Shown here in pieces: positions 10,084 to 18,909 of a stretch of 64,000 bases of DNA; the stretch's first letter is position 1, and every line of letters begins with the position of its first letter. The notes beneath the pieces were generated by a model. It ran no database searches and had not been told where the DNA came from. It was given only the letters and a program-made list of their open reading frames with translations. Source of the stretch: Rhizobium leguminosarum bv. trifolii WSM1325 (GTDB lineage Bacteria > Pseudomonadota > Alphaproteobacteria > Rhizobiales > Rhizobiaceae); contig CP001622.1 in NCBI GenBank assembly GCA_000023185.1, positions 3,348,001 through 3,412,000 of the forward strand, read 5' to 3'. Both the position numbers and the translations under genes were made by a program.

Positions 10084-10991
10084 TGTTTTTCTCCCGGCCG
10101 GGCATTCTTCTCTTCGAGATGGAGGAGCAGGCCACTGTGATCCTTTTCGCCATTGCCATTGGCGACGAATTCGCTGAATTCGGCATGCACCGCCGCCGTC
10201 AGCGGCAGCGTCAGCGACAGGGTCTTGGCCGTCTCCATGGCGGCGTTCAGATCCTTCAGCTGGTTGCTGGACGAACCGCCTGGGGTAAACTGCCGCTCGA
10301 CCATGCGCTTGCCGTGCAGCTCAAGGATACGGCTCTCGGCAAAGCCGCCGCGAATGGCGTCGCGGAAGGCGGCCTGCGAGCCGCCGCCCGCTTCGATCAG
10401 CATCATCGCTTCGGCGACGGCGCCGATCGTCACGGCGACGATCTGCTGGTTGGCAAGCTTGGCGAGCTGGCCTGCCCCGCTCGGACCGACGCGGGTCACC
10501 CGCCCCATCGGCGCAAAGATATCCGCAAGCCCGTCGATCACGTCCTTGTCACCGCCCGCCATGATCGCAAGCGTACCCGCTTCCGCCCCGACGACGCCGC
10601 CTGATACCGGCGCATCGACGTGATCGACGCCGCGTTCGGCAAGCCTTGCAGAATGGTCGCGGGCGAAATGCGGGGCAATCGAACTCATGTCGATGACCGT
10701 TGTGCCAGACGTCATCGCATCGACCGCTCCGCGGTCGAACAACACGTCCTCCACCGCCTCGGCGTTGGTCAACATGGTGATGACGACGTCGGCGCCCGAG
10801 ACGGCATCATCAGGTGTTTTCGCGCAGACCGCGCCGTCTTCCGCAAGCGCCTCGGCCTTGCTGAGATCGCGATTCCAGACGGTGACGGCAAAACCCGCGC
10901 CCAGCAGCCGGCGAGCCATCGGCGCGCCCATCAGGCCGGTGCCGAGAAAGGCGATCCGCCTGCCGTCATGACCTTCTCTCGAACTCGTCAT
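10080..10991 (-). CDS. NAD-dependent beta-hydroxyacid dehydrogenase (HIBADH/GarR family)
   Basis: A cytoplasmic NAD(P)-dependent oxidoreductase of 303 residues acting on a 3-hydroxyacid. The Rossmann motif IAFLGTGLMGAPMARRLL is at the N-terminus, then the substrate-binding signature DAPVSGGVVGAEAGTLAIMAGG and the catalytic lysine segment GAGQLAKLANQ. An ATG at 10991 has GGAGG just upstream. It is the first gene of an operon with the sugar-acid dehydratase, so its substrate is probably a hydroxyacid made or met in pentose or sugar-acid breakdown. That is an inference from context; the family includes 3-hydroxyisobutyrate, tartronate semialdehyde and L-threonate enzymes. Confidence 0.85.
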   Translation of the reverse strand: MTSSREGHDGRRIAFLGTGLMGAPMARRLLGAGFAVTVWNRDLSKAEALAEDGAVCAKTPDDAVSGADVVITMLTNAEAVEDVLFDRGAVDAMTSGTTVIDMSSIAPHFARDHSARLAERGVDHVDAPVSGGVVGAEAGTLAIMAGGDKDVIDGLADIFAPMGRVTRVGPSGAGQLAKLANQQIVAVTIGAVAEAMMLIEAGGGSQAAFRDAIRGGFAESRILELHGKRMVERQFTPGGSSSNQLKDLNAAMETAKTLSLTLPLTAAVHAEFSEFVANGNGEKDHSGLLLHLEEKNARPGEKQ

Positions 10992-11129
10992 TCAGTCCTC
11001 CCAACTGTTGTCCGTCTTTGATAGTCTCCTCGCCCATCGTTGCAAACCGTTTTGACGGACGTAACGCATTTTTGTCATATGCCCTGGAGGGCGTCGTCCG
11101 AAGGCCGCGCGCACTTCGGCATCATGCCT

Positions 11130-11166
11130 TGAAAACGATACGGGCGAGAACCGAAGTTCCCGCCCG
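11130..11166 (-). terminator. Terminator of the first RND efflux operon
   Basis: CGGGCG-A-GAAC (11141-11151) pairs with GTTC-C-CGCCCG (11156-11166) around a CGAA tetraloop. Read on the minus strand it is followed by TATCGTTTTC. It lies 32 bases past the stop of the RND permease at 11198. Confidence 0.7.
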
Positions 11167-11197
11167 ATTTACCCGACAAAGGAAGGTTGAATTCCGT

Positions 11198-14100
11198 TTA
11201 TTCCGCCGCGAGCCGGATGACCTCCGCCTCTTCTTCCTTGTGTTCGTCCGGCTTGTGCTGGACGAGCGGACGGTTACCCGTCAGCCGCCGTAGCAGCACG
11301 TAGAACACCGGCGTCATGAAGATGCCGAAGAAGGTCACGCCGATCATGCCGGAGAAGACCGCGACACCCATGGCCGCGCGCATTTCCGCGCCGGCGCCTG
11401 TAGAGACGACGAGCGGCACGACACCCATGATGAAGGCAAGGGAGGTCATGAGGATCGGGCGAAGGCGAAGGCGGCTGGCCTCGATTGCGGCCTCCCGCGG
11501 TGTTCTTCCCTCGAACTCCAGTTCGCGGGCGAATTCCACGATCAGGATCGCGTTCTTCGCCGATAGACCGACAAGCACCACAAGACCGATCTGGGTGAAG
11601 ATGTTGTTGTCTCCACCGGTGAGCCAGACGCCGGTCAGCGCGGCCAGCACGCCCATCGGCACGATCATGATGATCGCAAGCGGCAGCGTCAGGCTTTCAT
11701 ACTGGGCGGCCAACACGAGGAAGACGAGCAACAGTGCCAGGGGGAAGACGACGATGCTCGAATTGCCGGCCAGGATCTGCTGATAGGTCAGATCCGTCCA
11801 TTCGAAGTCGATGCCCGCAGGCAGGGTCTCGTGAAGGATCTTCTCGATTGCCGCCTGCGCCTGGCCGGACGAAAAGCCCGGTGCCGGACCGCCGTTGATA
11901 TCGGCGGCAAGGAAGCCGTTGTAGCGGTTCGCGCGTTCCGGACCGGTGCTCGGCTCCACCTTCAGAAGGGCCGAAAGTGGGATCATCTCACCCGATGCCG
12001 AACGGACCTTCAACTGGCCGATATCTTCCGGCTGGGCGCGGAATTTCGCATCGGCCTGCACACGGACGCTGTAGGTGCGGCCGAAGGCGTTGAAGTCGTT
12101 GACATAGAGCGAACCGAGATAGATCTGCAGCGTCTGGAAGACGTCGGTGACGGAAACCCCGAGCTGCTCGGCCTTGGCACGGTCGAGATCGGCATAGAGC
12201 TGCGGCACGTTGATCTGGAAGCTGGAGAACAGCCCGGCGAGTTCAGGCGTCTGGTAGGCCTTTGCAAGCACGGCCTTCGTGGCTTCGTCGAGCGCCTGGT
12301 TGCCGAGGCCGGCACGATCCTCGATCTGCAGCTTGAAGCCGCCGGTCGTGCCGAGACCATTGACCGGCGGGGGCGGGAACATGGCGATGAAGGCATCCTG
12401 GATGACGCCGAACTTCTGGTTCAGCGCCATGGCGATTGCGCCGCCCGAGAGATCAGGCGTCTTGCGCTCCTCGAAGTCCTTCAGCGTCACGAAGACGATG
12501 CCTGCATTCGAGGAGTTGGTGAAGCCATTGATCGACAGGCCCGGGAAGGCGATCGCATTGGCAACGCCCGGCTGCGCCAGCGCGATGTCGGTCATCCGTT
12601 TGATGACGTCTTCCGTGCGGTCGAGGCTTGCGGCATCCGGCAGCTGGGCGAAGCCGATCAGATACTGCTTGTCCTGCGATGGCACGAAGCCGCCGGGAAC
12701 AGTACTGAAGAGACTGTAGGTCGCACCGACCAGTGCCAGATAGATCACCATGACGATGCTCTTGCGCGACAACAGCCCGCCCACGCCCTTGCCGTAGGCA
12801 TTCGAGCCCGCGCCGAAGACACGGTTGAAGCCGCGGAAGAACCAGCCGAAGATGGCGTCCATGAACCGCGTCAGCCAATCCTTCGGCTGATCATGGCCCT
12901 TCAGGAGAAGGGCTGCCAGTGCCGGAGACAGGGTGAGTGAGTTGAAGGCCGAGATGACGGTCGAGATTGCGATCGTCAGCGCGAACTGGCGGTAAAACTG
13001 ACCCGACAGGCCGGAGATGAAGGCAAGCGGCACGAAGACCGCGACGAGGACCAGCGCGATCGCGACGATCGGACCGGAGACTTCCTTCATTGCCTTGTAG
13101 GTGGCAGCCCGCGGCGACAGGCCATGCTCGATATTGCGCTCGACGTTTTCGACCACCACGATCGCGTCGTCGACGACGATACCGATCGCAAGCACCAGGC
13201 CGAACAGACTGAGCGCGTTGATCGAGAAGCCGAAGACATACATCACCGCGAAGGTGCCGATGATCGATACCGGAACCGCGATCAGCGGGATGATCGAGGC
13301 GCGCCACGTCTGCAGGAACAGGATGACGACGAGGACGACCAGCGCAATGGCCTCGAGCAGCGTGTCGATGACCTTCTCGATCGAGGCACGCACGAATTTC
13401 GTCGTATCGTAGACGATCTCGTACTTGACGCCCTCAGGCATGGCGAGCTGCAACTGATCCATGGTCGCGTTCACATTGTCCGCGATCTCGATCGCGTTCG
13501 AACCCGGCGCCTGCAGCACAGCAACTGCGACGGCCGGCTTGCCGTCAAGCAGCGAACGCAGGGTGTAGTCCGCAGCACCGAGCTCGATGCGGGCGACATC
13601 GCGAAGGCGGGTGATCTCGCCACTGGCGCCCGTCTTGACGATGATGTTGCCAAATTCCTCAGGCGTGCGCAGGCGGCCCTGGGCATTGACGTTGAGCTGC
13701 AGGTCCACACCCGGTTGGCTCGGCGATGCGCCGATGATACCGGCGGCGGCCTGGATGTTCTGGGAGCTGATCGCGCTGCTGATGTCGCTGGCGGCAAGAT
13801 TGTGCTCGGCGGCCTTCTGCGGGTCGATCCAGACACGCATGGAATAGTCGCCGGCGCCGAAGACCTGCACCTGACCGACGCCTGCAATGCGGGCGAGCCG
13901 ATCCTTGACGTTCAAGGTCGCGTAGTTGCGGAGATAGGTGATGTCGTGACTGTTCCCGTCAGAGACGAGGTTGACGACCATAATGAAGTTGGGCGAACTC
14001 TTGACTGTGGTGATGCCGAGCGAACGGACTTCCGCCGGCAGGCGCGGTTCGGCCTGCGAAACGCGGTTCTGCACGAGCTGCTGCGCCTTATCAGGGTCGG

Positions 14101-14398
14101 TGCCGAGCTTGAAGGTGACGGTGACGTTGAGCACGCCGTCCGATGTCGCCTGGCTAGCCATATAGAGCATGCCTTCGACGCCGTTGATCTGCTCTTCGAG
14201 CGGCGTTGCCACCGTTTCGGCGATGACGCTTGGGTTGGCGCCGGGATAGGTGGCGCGCACGACGATCGACGGCGGCACGACCTCCGGATATTCGGAAATC
14301 GGCAGCGCGCGCAGGCCGATCAGGCCGGCGACCAGGATGAGGACCGAAAGAACACCGGCAAAGACCGGGCGGTCGACAAAGAATCTGGATATGTTCAT
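11198..14398 (-). CDS. RND multidrug efflux permease (HAE1 family, MexF/AcrB-like)
   Basis: The inner-membrane proton/drug antiporter of a tripartite pump, 1,066 residues with the usual twelve membrane spans and two large periplasmic loops. It starts NISRFFVDRPVFAGVLSVLI, the standard first helix. The proton-relay aspartates are visible in TM4 (GIVVDDAIVVVENVERN) and the lysine in TM10 (GLSAKNAILIVEFA). It follows the adaptor gene with a 118-base gap. No outer-membrane channel gene is nearby, so it probably borrows a TolC-like protein encoded elsewhere. Substrates are unknown. Confidence 0.95.
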   Translation of the reverse strand: MNISRFFVDRPVFAGVLSVLILVAGLIGLRALPISEYPEVVPPSIVVRATYPGANPSVIAETVATPLEEQINGVEGMLYMASQATSDGVLNVTVTFKLGTDPDKAQQLVQNRVSQAEPRLPAEVRSLGITTVKSSPNFIMVVNLVSDGNSHDITYLRNYATLNVKDRLARIAGVGQVQVFGAGDYSMRVWIDPQKAAEHNLAASDISSAISSQNIQAAAGIIGASPSQPGVDLQLNVNAQGRLRTPEEFGNIIVKTGASGEITRLRDVARIELGAADYTLRSLLDGKPAVAVAVLQAPGSNAIEIADNVNATMDQLQLAMPEGVKYEIVYDTTKFVRASIEKVIDTLLEAIALVVLVVILFLQTWRASIIPLIAVPVSIIGTFAVMYVFGFSINALSLFGLVLAIGIVVDDAIVVVENVERNIEHGLSPRAATYKAMKEVSGPIVAIALVLVAVFVPLAFISGLSGQFYRQFALTIAISTVISAFNSLTLSPALAALLLKGHDQPKDWLTRFMDAIFGWFFRGFNRVFGAGSNAYGKGVGGLLSRKSIVMVIYLALVGATYSLFSTVPGGFVPSQDKQYLIGFAQLPDAASLDRTEDVIKRMTDIALAQPGVANAIAFPGLSINGFTNSSNAGIVFVTLKDFEERKTPDLSGGAIAMALNQKFGVIQDAFIAMFPPPPVNGLGTTGGFKLQIEDRAGLGNQALDEATKAVLAKAYQTPELAGLFSSFQINVPQLYADLDRAKAEQLGVSVTDVFQTLQIYLGSLYVNDFNAFGRTYSVRVQADAKFRAQPEDIGQLKVRSASGEMIPLSALLKVEPSTGPERANRYNGFLAADINGGPAPGFSSGQAQAAIEKILHETLPAGIDFEWTDLTYQQILAGNSSIVVFPLALLLVFLVLAAQYESLTLPLAIIMIVPMGVLAALTGVWLTGGDNNIFTQIGLVVLVGLSAKNAILIVEFARELEFEGRTPREAAIEASRLRLRPILMTSLAFIMGVVPLVVSTGAGAEMRAAMGVAVFSGMIGVTFFGIFMTPVFYVLLRRLTGNRPLVQHKPDEHKEEEAEVIRLAAE

Positions 14399-14516
14399 AT
14401 CAAAGCCCTCTCCGGGGTGAACATGGATACAAAGTCCCTCTCCGGCGGTTTGGGAGCCGCCGGCGGGTCATATCATTTCGGGTATTGGCCCTCCCCCTGA
14501 GGGGAAGGCGAAGTCT

Positions 14517-15707
14517 TTACTGCGCGGTCGCAACCTTCTCTTCCATCTGAGGCGCGACGACTGCGCCAGGACGGATGCGCTGCAGACCGTTGACGACGAT
14601 CTTCTCGCCGACGTTCAGGCCGCTTTCGACCACCCGCTGGCCGTCGGCCAGCGTGCCGAGCTGGACCTGCCGATAGGCGACCTTGTTCTCGCCATCGACG
14701 ACGAAGACGAACTTCTTGTCCTGGTCCGTGCCGACGGCGCGGTCGCTGATGACGATCTTGTTCTCGGCCTTCGGCTGGCCCATGCGCACCCGCACGAACT
14801 GGCCGGGGATGAGACGCCCGCCCGGATTATCGAAGACGGCGCGAACGCCGATCGTGCCGCTTGATGCATCGACCTCGTTGTCGATCAGCTGCAGCTTGCC
14901 TTTGATCGGCGTGCCGCTGTCGGTCAGCGTGCCGACCTCGACCGGGATCTGCTCGACGGCAGGCAGGGCGCTATCCGTCTGCGGAAGCTGGGCAAGCGCG
15001 CGCGTCACCATCTCTTCGCTCGCGTTAAAGCTCGCATAGATCGGATCGACGGAAACGAGCGTCGTCAGCGCCGGCGAGGTCGAACCGGCGGCGACAAGGT
15101 TACCGGCGGTCACCTCGATCTTGCCGATGCGGCCGGAAACCGGAGCTCGCACCTGCGTATAATCGAGATCGAGCTGGGCTGACTGCAGTGCGGCCTGCGC
15201 CGAACGCAGCCCCGCCTGAGCCTCGGCCAGCGAACTCAGGCGCTGATCGAGATCACTCTGGGAGATGGTGCGGTTGTCGGAAAGCCTGCGGCCGCGGTCG
15301 AGTTCAGTCTGCGCCAGGCTGACCTTGGCTTCGGCCGAAGCGACCTGGCCTTGCGCCTGCGCCACGCTCGCCTGGTAGGGGGCCGGGTCGATGGTGAAGA
15401 GCAGGTCACCCTGCTTGACCAGCGCCCCTTCACGGAAAGCCACCGACAGGATGGCGCCGGCAACACGGGAACGCACCTGCACCCGGTCGACGGCTTCCAG
15501 ACGGCCGGAGAAACTTTCCCAAGCCGTCACGTCGTGCGCCGCAACGACGGCCACCGTCACCGGCACAGCGGGAGCCTGTGCGGGGGCGGAAGCGGCCGTA
15601 GCGGTCGTGCTCATCGGCAGTTCGAAAAACAATGCAGCGCCGGAAACGGACGCAATAAGGCCTATGCCGGCGCCCACAAGGGCCCAGCGCTTCTTTCTGG
15701 ACGTCAT
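14517..15707 (-). CDS. RND efflux periplasmic adaptor (MexE-like)
   Basis: A 396-residue membrane-fusion protein linking the RND permease to an outer-membrane channel. An N-terminal membrane anchor (WALVGAGIGLIASVSGAALFF) is followed by the lipoyl half-motif VRSRVAGAILSVAFREGALVKQGDLLFTID, an alpha-hairpin coiled coil (about 100-170) and the second half RAPVSGRIGKIEVTAGNLV. The beta-barrel and membrane-proximal domains fill the C-terminus. It lies 46 bases after the hydrolase-like gene and before the permease gene, all on one strand. Confidence 0.93.
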   Translation of the reverse strand: MTSRKKRWALVGAGIGLIASVSGAALFFELPMSTTATAASAPAQAPAVPVTVAVVAAHDVTAWESFSGRLEAVDRVQVRSRVAGAILSVAFREGALVKQGDLLFTIDPAPYQASVAQAQGQVASAEAKVSLAQTELDRGRRLSDNRTISQSDLDQRLSSLAEAQAGLRSAQAALQSAQLDLDYTQVRAPVSGRIGKIEVTAGNLVAAGSTSPALTTLVSVDPIYASFNASEEMVTRALAQLPQTDSALPAVEQIPVEVGTLTDSGTPIKGKLQLIDNEVDASSGTIGVRAVFDNPGGRLIPGQFVRVRMGQPKAENKIVISDRAVGTDQDKKFVFVVDGENKVAYRQVQLGTLADGQRVVESGLNVGEKIVVNGLQRIRPGAVVAPQMEEKVATAQ

Positions 15708-15753
15708 CGGTACTCTCCTTGCGGCTCAAGGCCGCCGAAATATCAGATCTTCT

Positions 15754-16566
15754 TCAATGCAATTGCGGTTGAACGCTTACGTCCCGAAGGAAGCTTCCGA
15801 AATGGTGGCTGACGTTTTCCTGCCAGTCGGGCGCTCCGTCGGATTTCCCACCATAAATCGAGGGCCAGCCCGTCCCGGCGGGAAGGACATGCTGGCGCAC
15901 ACCGACACCGGCCTGCTTCAGGCGGGTACCGTAACCAATTGTCTCGTCGTGCAGAGGATCGTCCTCCGCGGTGAATATCAGCGCCGGCGCGACGCCGGAT
16001 ATGCGCGAACAGAGGCAAGGCGCCGCATAAGGGTGGCAACCGCCTCCGCTCAGATAGTGGCTCCAGCCCTCCGTCCAGCGCTGGCGCATGCCGATGGCTT
16101 CGGCCTTGCGGATCGAGGACGTGCCCATGAAGGGATCGAGCAGCGGCGAAATCAGGACTTGGCCGTCGAGCGCGTCCGGCATCTGGTCGCGCGCCTTCAG
16201 CGCCACGCCGGCGGCGACATTGCCGCCCGCCTCTTCGCCGGCAACGAAGAGCAGCGACTTGCGGTCGCCGAGACCGGCGCGCTTGTTGGCGAGATAGGTG
16301 AAAACGGAGAAGGAAACTTCTAGCGCCTTTGGGAAGAGATTGCCGGAAAGGCTGCTGTAATCGGCGGCAACGACGATGGCGCCGGCCTTGGCGAGGCTCA
16401 TCGCCACCGGCCGGTCGACGTGTGTGTCGCTATCCAGAAAAGCGCCGCCATGCAGGTAAAGCACGATCGGCGGACCCTTGCCGTAATCAGCGCCCTGGTA
16501 GATGCGTGCGGAAACGGGGCCGATGGCCACCTTATCCAGCATCATATCTTTCCATTCCACCGTCAT
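15754..16566 (-). CDS. Alpha/beta-hydrolase-fold protein lacking the catalytic Ser and His
   Basis: A 270-residue protein of the hormone-sensitive-lipase type alpha/beta-hydrolase group. The oxyanion motif survives as YLHGGAF. The nucleophile elbow, normally GDSAGG, reads GEEAGG, so the serine is glutamate. The position where the family has His (in HGF) reads AGTGWP. The acid residue region FTAEDDPLHDE is kept. With two triad residues missing it is probably not an esterase; a binding or sensing role is possible. The ATG at 16566 has GGAAG upstream; a longer frame to 16749 would overlap the divergent LysR gene. It is the first gene of the RND operon. Confidence 0.8.
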   Translation of the reverse strand: MTVEWKDMMLDKVAIGPVSARIYQGADYGKGPPIVLYLHGGAFLDSDTHVDRPVAMSLAKAGAIVVAADYSSLSGNLFPKALEVSFSVFTYLANKRAGLGDRKSLLFVAGEEAGGNVAAGVALKARDQMPDALDGQVLISPLLDPFMGTSSIRKAEAIGMRQRWTEGWSHYLSGGGCHPYAAPCLCSRISGVAPALIFTAEDDPLHDETIGYGTRLKQAGVGVRQHVLPAGTGWPSIYGGKSDGAPDWQENVSHHFGSFLRDVSVQPQLH

Positions 16567-16730
16567 GCTTCCGGTCTCTTCTGTGTCGCCGACAAGCAGA
16601 CAACGCCTGCCGCTTGCATTTTGTACAAAAAAGATATTGTTATTCCAACCAAGGAATAAGAAGCTATAACGCGATAACACTGTTCCAGATCTCGAACAAT
16701 GGTGCAACGCAAACTGCGGATTTGAAACCG

Positions 16731-17642
16731 ATGGATCAGCTCTCGGCAATGCGCGTCTTCATTCGCGTCGTGGAGACGGGCAATTTCACCCGCGCCGCCG
16801 ACATGCTCGCCATGCCCAAGGCGACGGTGACCAATCTCATACAGGGCCTGGAAGCGCATTTGCGCACCAAGCTTTTGAATCGGACCACGCGCCGGGTCAT
16901 GGTGACCACGGACGGCGCGCTTTATTACGAACGCGCCGCCCAGATCATTTCGGAACTGGAGGAGCTCGATGGCAGCCTTTCCAATTCGCAGAGCTTGCCG
17001 AGCGGACGACTGCGTGTCGAAATGGCCGGCGCTTTCGCCGATTGGATCGTCGTTCCGGCGCTTTGCGATTTCTATCAGCGTTATCCCGATATCCGTATCG
17101 ACCTCGGTGTCGGCGACCGCACGGTCGATTATCTTGCGGAAAATGTCGATTGCGCCCTGCGGGCCGGCACCCCGGCCGACCAATCGCTGATTGCGCGGCG
17201 CGTCTCCGAAGTCGAAATGATCACCTGTGCTTCGCCGAGCTACATCCAGAAATTCGGCATGCCCGAGCGGCCGGAGGATCTGGAGGCGGATCATTACACC
17301 GTCAACTATTTCCGCGCCCAGAACAACCGGACGCTGCCCTTCGAATTCCGCCGGCACAACGAGGTGATCGAGACTAGTCCGCGTTACATCGCCTCGGTCA
17401 ACGATAGCCGCACCTATCTGACGGCGGCGCTGACGGGCCTCGGCATCGCGCAGGTACCGATCTTCATGGCGCGCGAGCCGATGGCAAGGGGCGAACTCGT
17501 CCGCGTGCTGCCGGATTGGCGTCGCGATCCGCTGCCGCTCTATGTCGTCTATCCGCCGAACCGCCACCTCAGCAACAAGGTCCGCGTCTTCGTAGACTGG
17601 CTGGTGAAGCTTCTGGTCGAGGCGAGACTGAACGACGTCTGA
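16731..17642 (+). CDS. LysR-family transcriptional regulator of the adjacent RND operon
   Basis: A 303-residue DNA-binding regulator. The winged HTH is at residues about 1-60 (MDQLSAMRVFIRVVETGNFTRAADML, then KATVTNLIQGLEAHL). The effector-binding domain is at about 90-295 (GRLRVEMAGAFADWIVVPAL). It is divergent from the hydrolase/adaptor/permease operon with 164 bases between starts. By analogy with MexT, a LysR activator of MexEF-OprN, it probably controls that operon. The ATG at 16731 was chosen because longer frames overlap the divergent promoter and lack family similarity. Confidence 0.92.
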   Translation: MDQLSAMRVFIRVVETGNFTRAADMLAMPKATVTNLIQGLEAHLRTKLLNRTTRRVMVTTDGALYYERAAQIISELEELDGSLSNSQSLPSGRLRVEMAGAFADWIVVPALCDFYQRYPDIRIDLGVGDRTVDYLAENVDCALRAGTPADQSLIARRVSEVEMITCASPSYIQKFGMPERPEDLEADHYTVNYFRAQNNRTLPFEFRRHNEVIETSPRYIASVNDSRTYLTAALTGLGIAQVPIFMAREPMARGELVRVLPDWRRDPLPLYVVYPPNRHLSNKVRVFVDWLVKLLVEARLNDV

Positions 17643-17658
17643 GCGCCAAGACAAATAC

Positions 17659-17691
17659 GGCCCGGAAGGCAGGGGAAACCTTCGACGGGCC
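17659..17691 (+). terminator. Hairpin after the LysR gene
   Basis: GGCCCGGAAGG (17659-17669) pairs with CCTTCGACGGGCC (17679-17691), with GA bulged in the right arm. It lies 17 bases beyond the LysR stop. The following sequence is only moderately T-rich, so termination strength is uncertain. The rest of the gap to 17926 shows nothing further. Confidence 0.5.
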
Positions 17692-17926
17692 ACAATCTTC
17701 AACTTTGAACATCAAGCCTGTCGCACCGTAGCAAAGGCGCGGCAGGCTCTGGAGGTTCGCGAAGAGAACGGCAGGGAATTCCATTCTCTCGCGATAAAGC
17801 AGATATACGCACTCTCCGCAGGATTATAAGGGAAAATTCCGCAGTCGCGTTCACATATTTGCGATGACGGCTTGGCTCCATGTTCCCCCGCGCGGTTGTT
17901 CCCGCGTGCAGCGGTTGGGCCGGGTT

Positions 17927-18829
17927 TCAATTCCCGACGGCCGGCTTCAGCAAGTCCTCGAGGCCGATGCGGCGGAACAATTCCGCCCGGACACGGTCGG
18001 CAACGCCGTTGACGATCTCGGCGCCGTCCTCGGACGGATCGATGTGGACGCGGAACGGCCGGGTGCCGAAGGGCTTGCCGACGACATCGACGATGGCGAC
18101 GGCAACCGCGCCGGCATCGGCGTCGGCAGGTTCGAGCGCTGCCAGGCCCTGCAGCGCCTGCTCCGGCACGCCCTTGTAGGGTCCTTCATTGTATTCGGCG
18201 GCGCGGGCCGTATCATCAGGCGAGCCGGAATGGGCGAAATGGTTGGTGCCTTTGGTGAAGGCGCCGGGCACGATGATCGAGGTCTCGATGCCCCAGCGGG
18301 TCAGCTCGCCGGCATAGGAGACGGCAAGTGAATCCATCGCCGCCTTGGCGGCGAAATAGGGCGAGAGGTAGGGAGGCGTGCCACCGCGGCTGCTCGACGA
18401 CGATACCCAGACCACCAGGCCCCTGCCCTGCTTGCGCAGATACGGAAGTGCCGCGCGGTTGACGCGTTGGGTGGAGAGCACGTTGATGTCGAAGAGCTCG
18501 GCGAACTGTTCCGGCGTGAAAGCTTCGGCCGGGCCGAAGGACATATGGCCGGCATTGTGGATGATGACATCGAGGCGGCCTACATCGGTGATGATCCTGG
18601 CGATACCTGATACAACCGACGCGTCGGAGGCGACATCGAGTTCGACCGAGCGCAGATCGACGTTGTTGTTCCTGGCGAATTCAGCCACATCGGCGACGGC
18701 CGGAGCGTTGCGGCCTTCCGTGCCGCGCATGCCGGCATAGACGGTATGGCCGGCCTTGGCGAGGGCGCGGGCGGTGAGAGCGCCGAAACCGCTGGAAGCG
18801 CCGGTGATGACGATGACTTGCTTGCTCAT
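17927..18829 (-). CDS. SDR-family oxidoreductase
   Basis: A cytoplasmic NAD(P)-dependent short-chain dehydrogenase of 300 residues. The cofactor motif is VIVITGASSGFGALTARAL; the NAG motif appears as HNAGHMSFG. The catalytic Ser is in VWVSSSSSRGG and the Tyr/Lys pair in PYFAAKAAMD. The extra C-terminal length is typical of classical SDRs acting on larger substrates. It lies 80 bases after a second SDR on the same strand. Substrate unknown. Confidence 0.9.
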   Translation of the reverse strand: MSKQVIVITGASSGFGALTARALAKAGHTVYAGMRGTEGRNAPAVADVAEFARNNNVDLRSVELDVASDASVVSGIARIITDVGRLDVIIHNAGHMSFGPAEAFTPEQFAELFDINVLSTQRVNRAALPYLRKQGRGLVVWVSSSSSRGGTPPYLSPYFAAKAAMDSLAVSYAGELTRWGIETSIIVPGAFTKGTNHFAHSGSPDDTARAAEYNEGPYKGVPEQALQGLAALEPADADAGAVAVAIVDVVGKPFGTRPFRVHIDPSEDGAEIVNGVADRVRAELFRRIGLEDLLKPAVGN

Positions 18830-18909
18830 GATCCTAGTCCTTCTGGATTCGATTGCCTGATTGAGAAATGAAAATTTGAATGAGCGGCGGCCGAAAGCCG
18901 CCGTCTTGG

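Noticed and set aside
14399..14516. A regulatory meaning for the repeated CCTCTCCGG between the RND adaptor and permease genes
   Set aside because: Two near-copies, AAAGCCCTCTCCGG and AAAGTCCCTCTCCGG, and a small CCCTC/GAGGG stem are visible, but they are short and could be chance in high-GC spacer.
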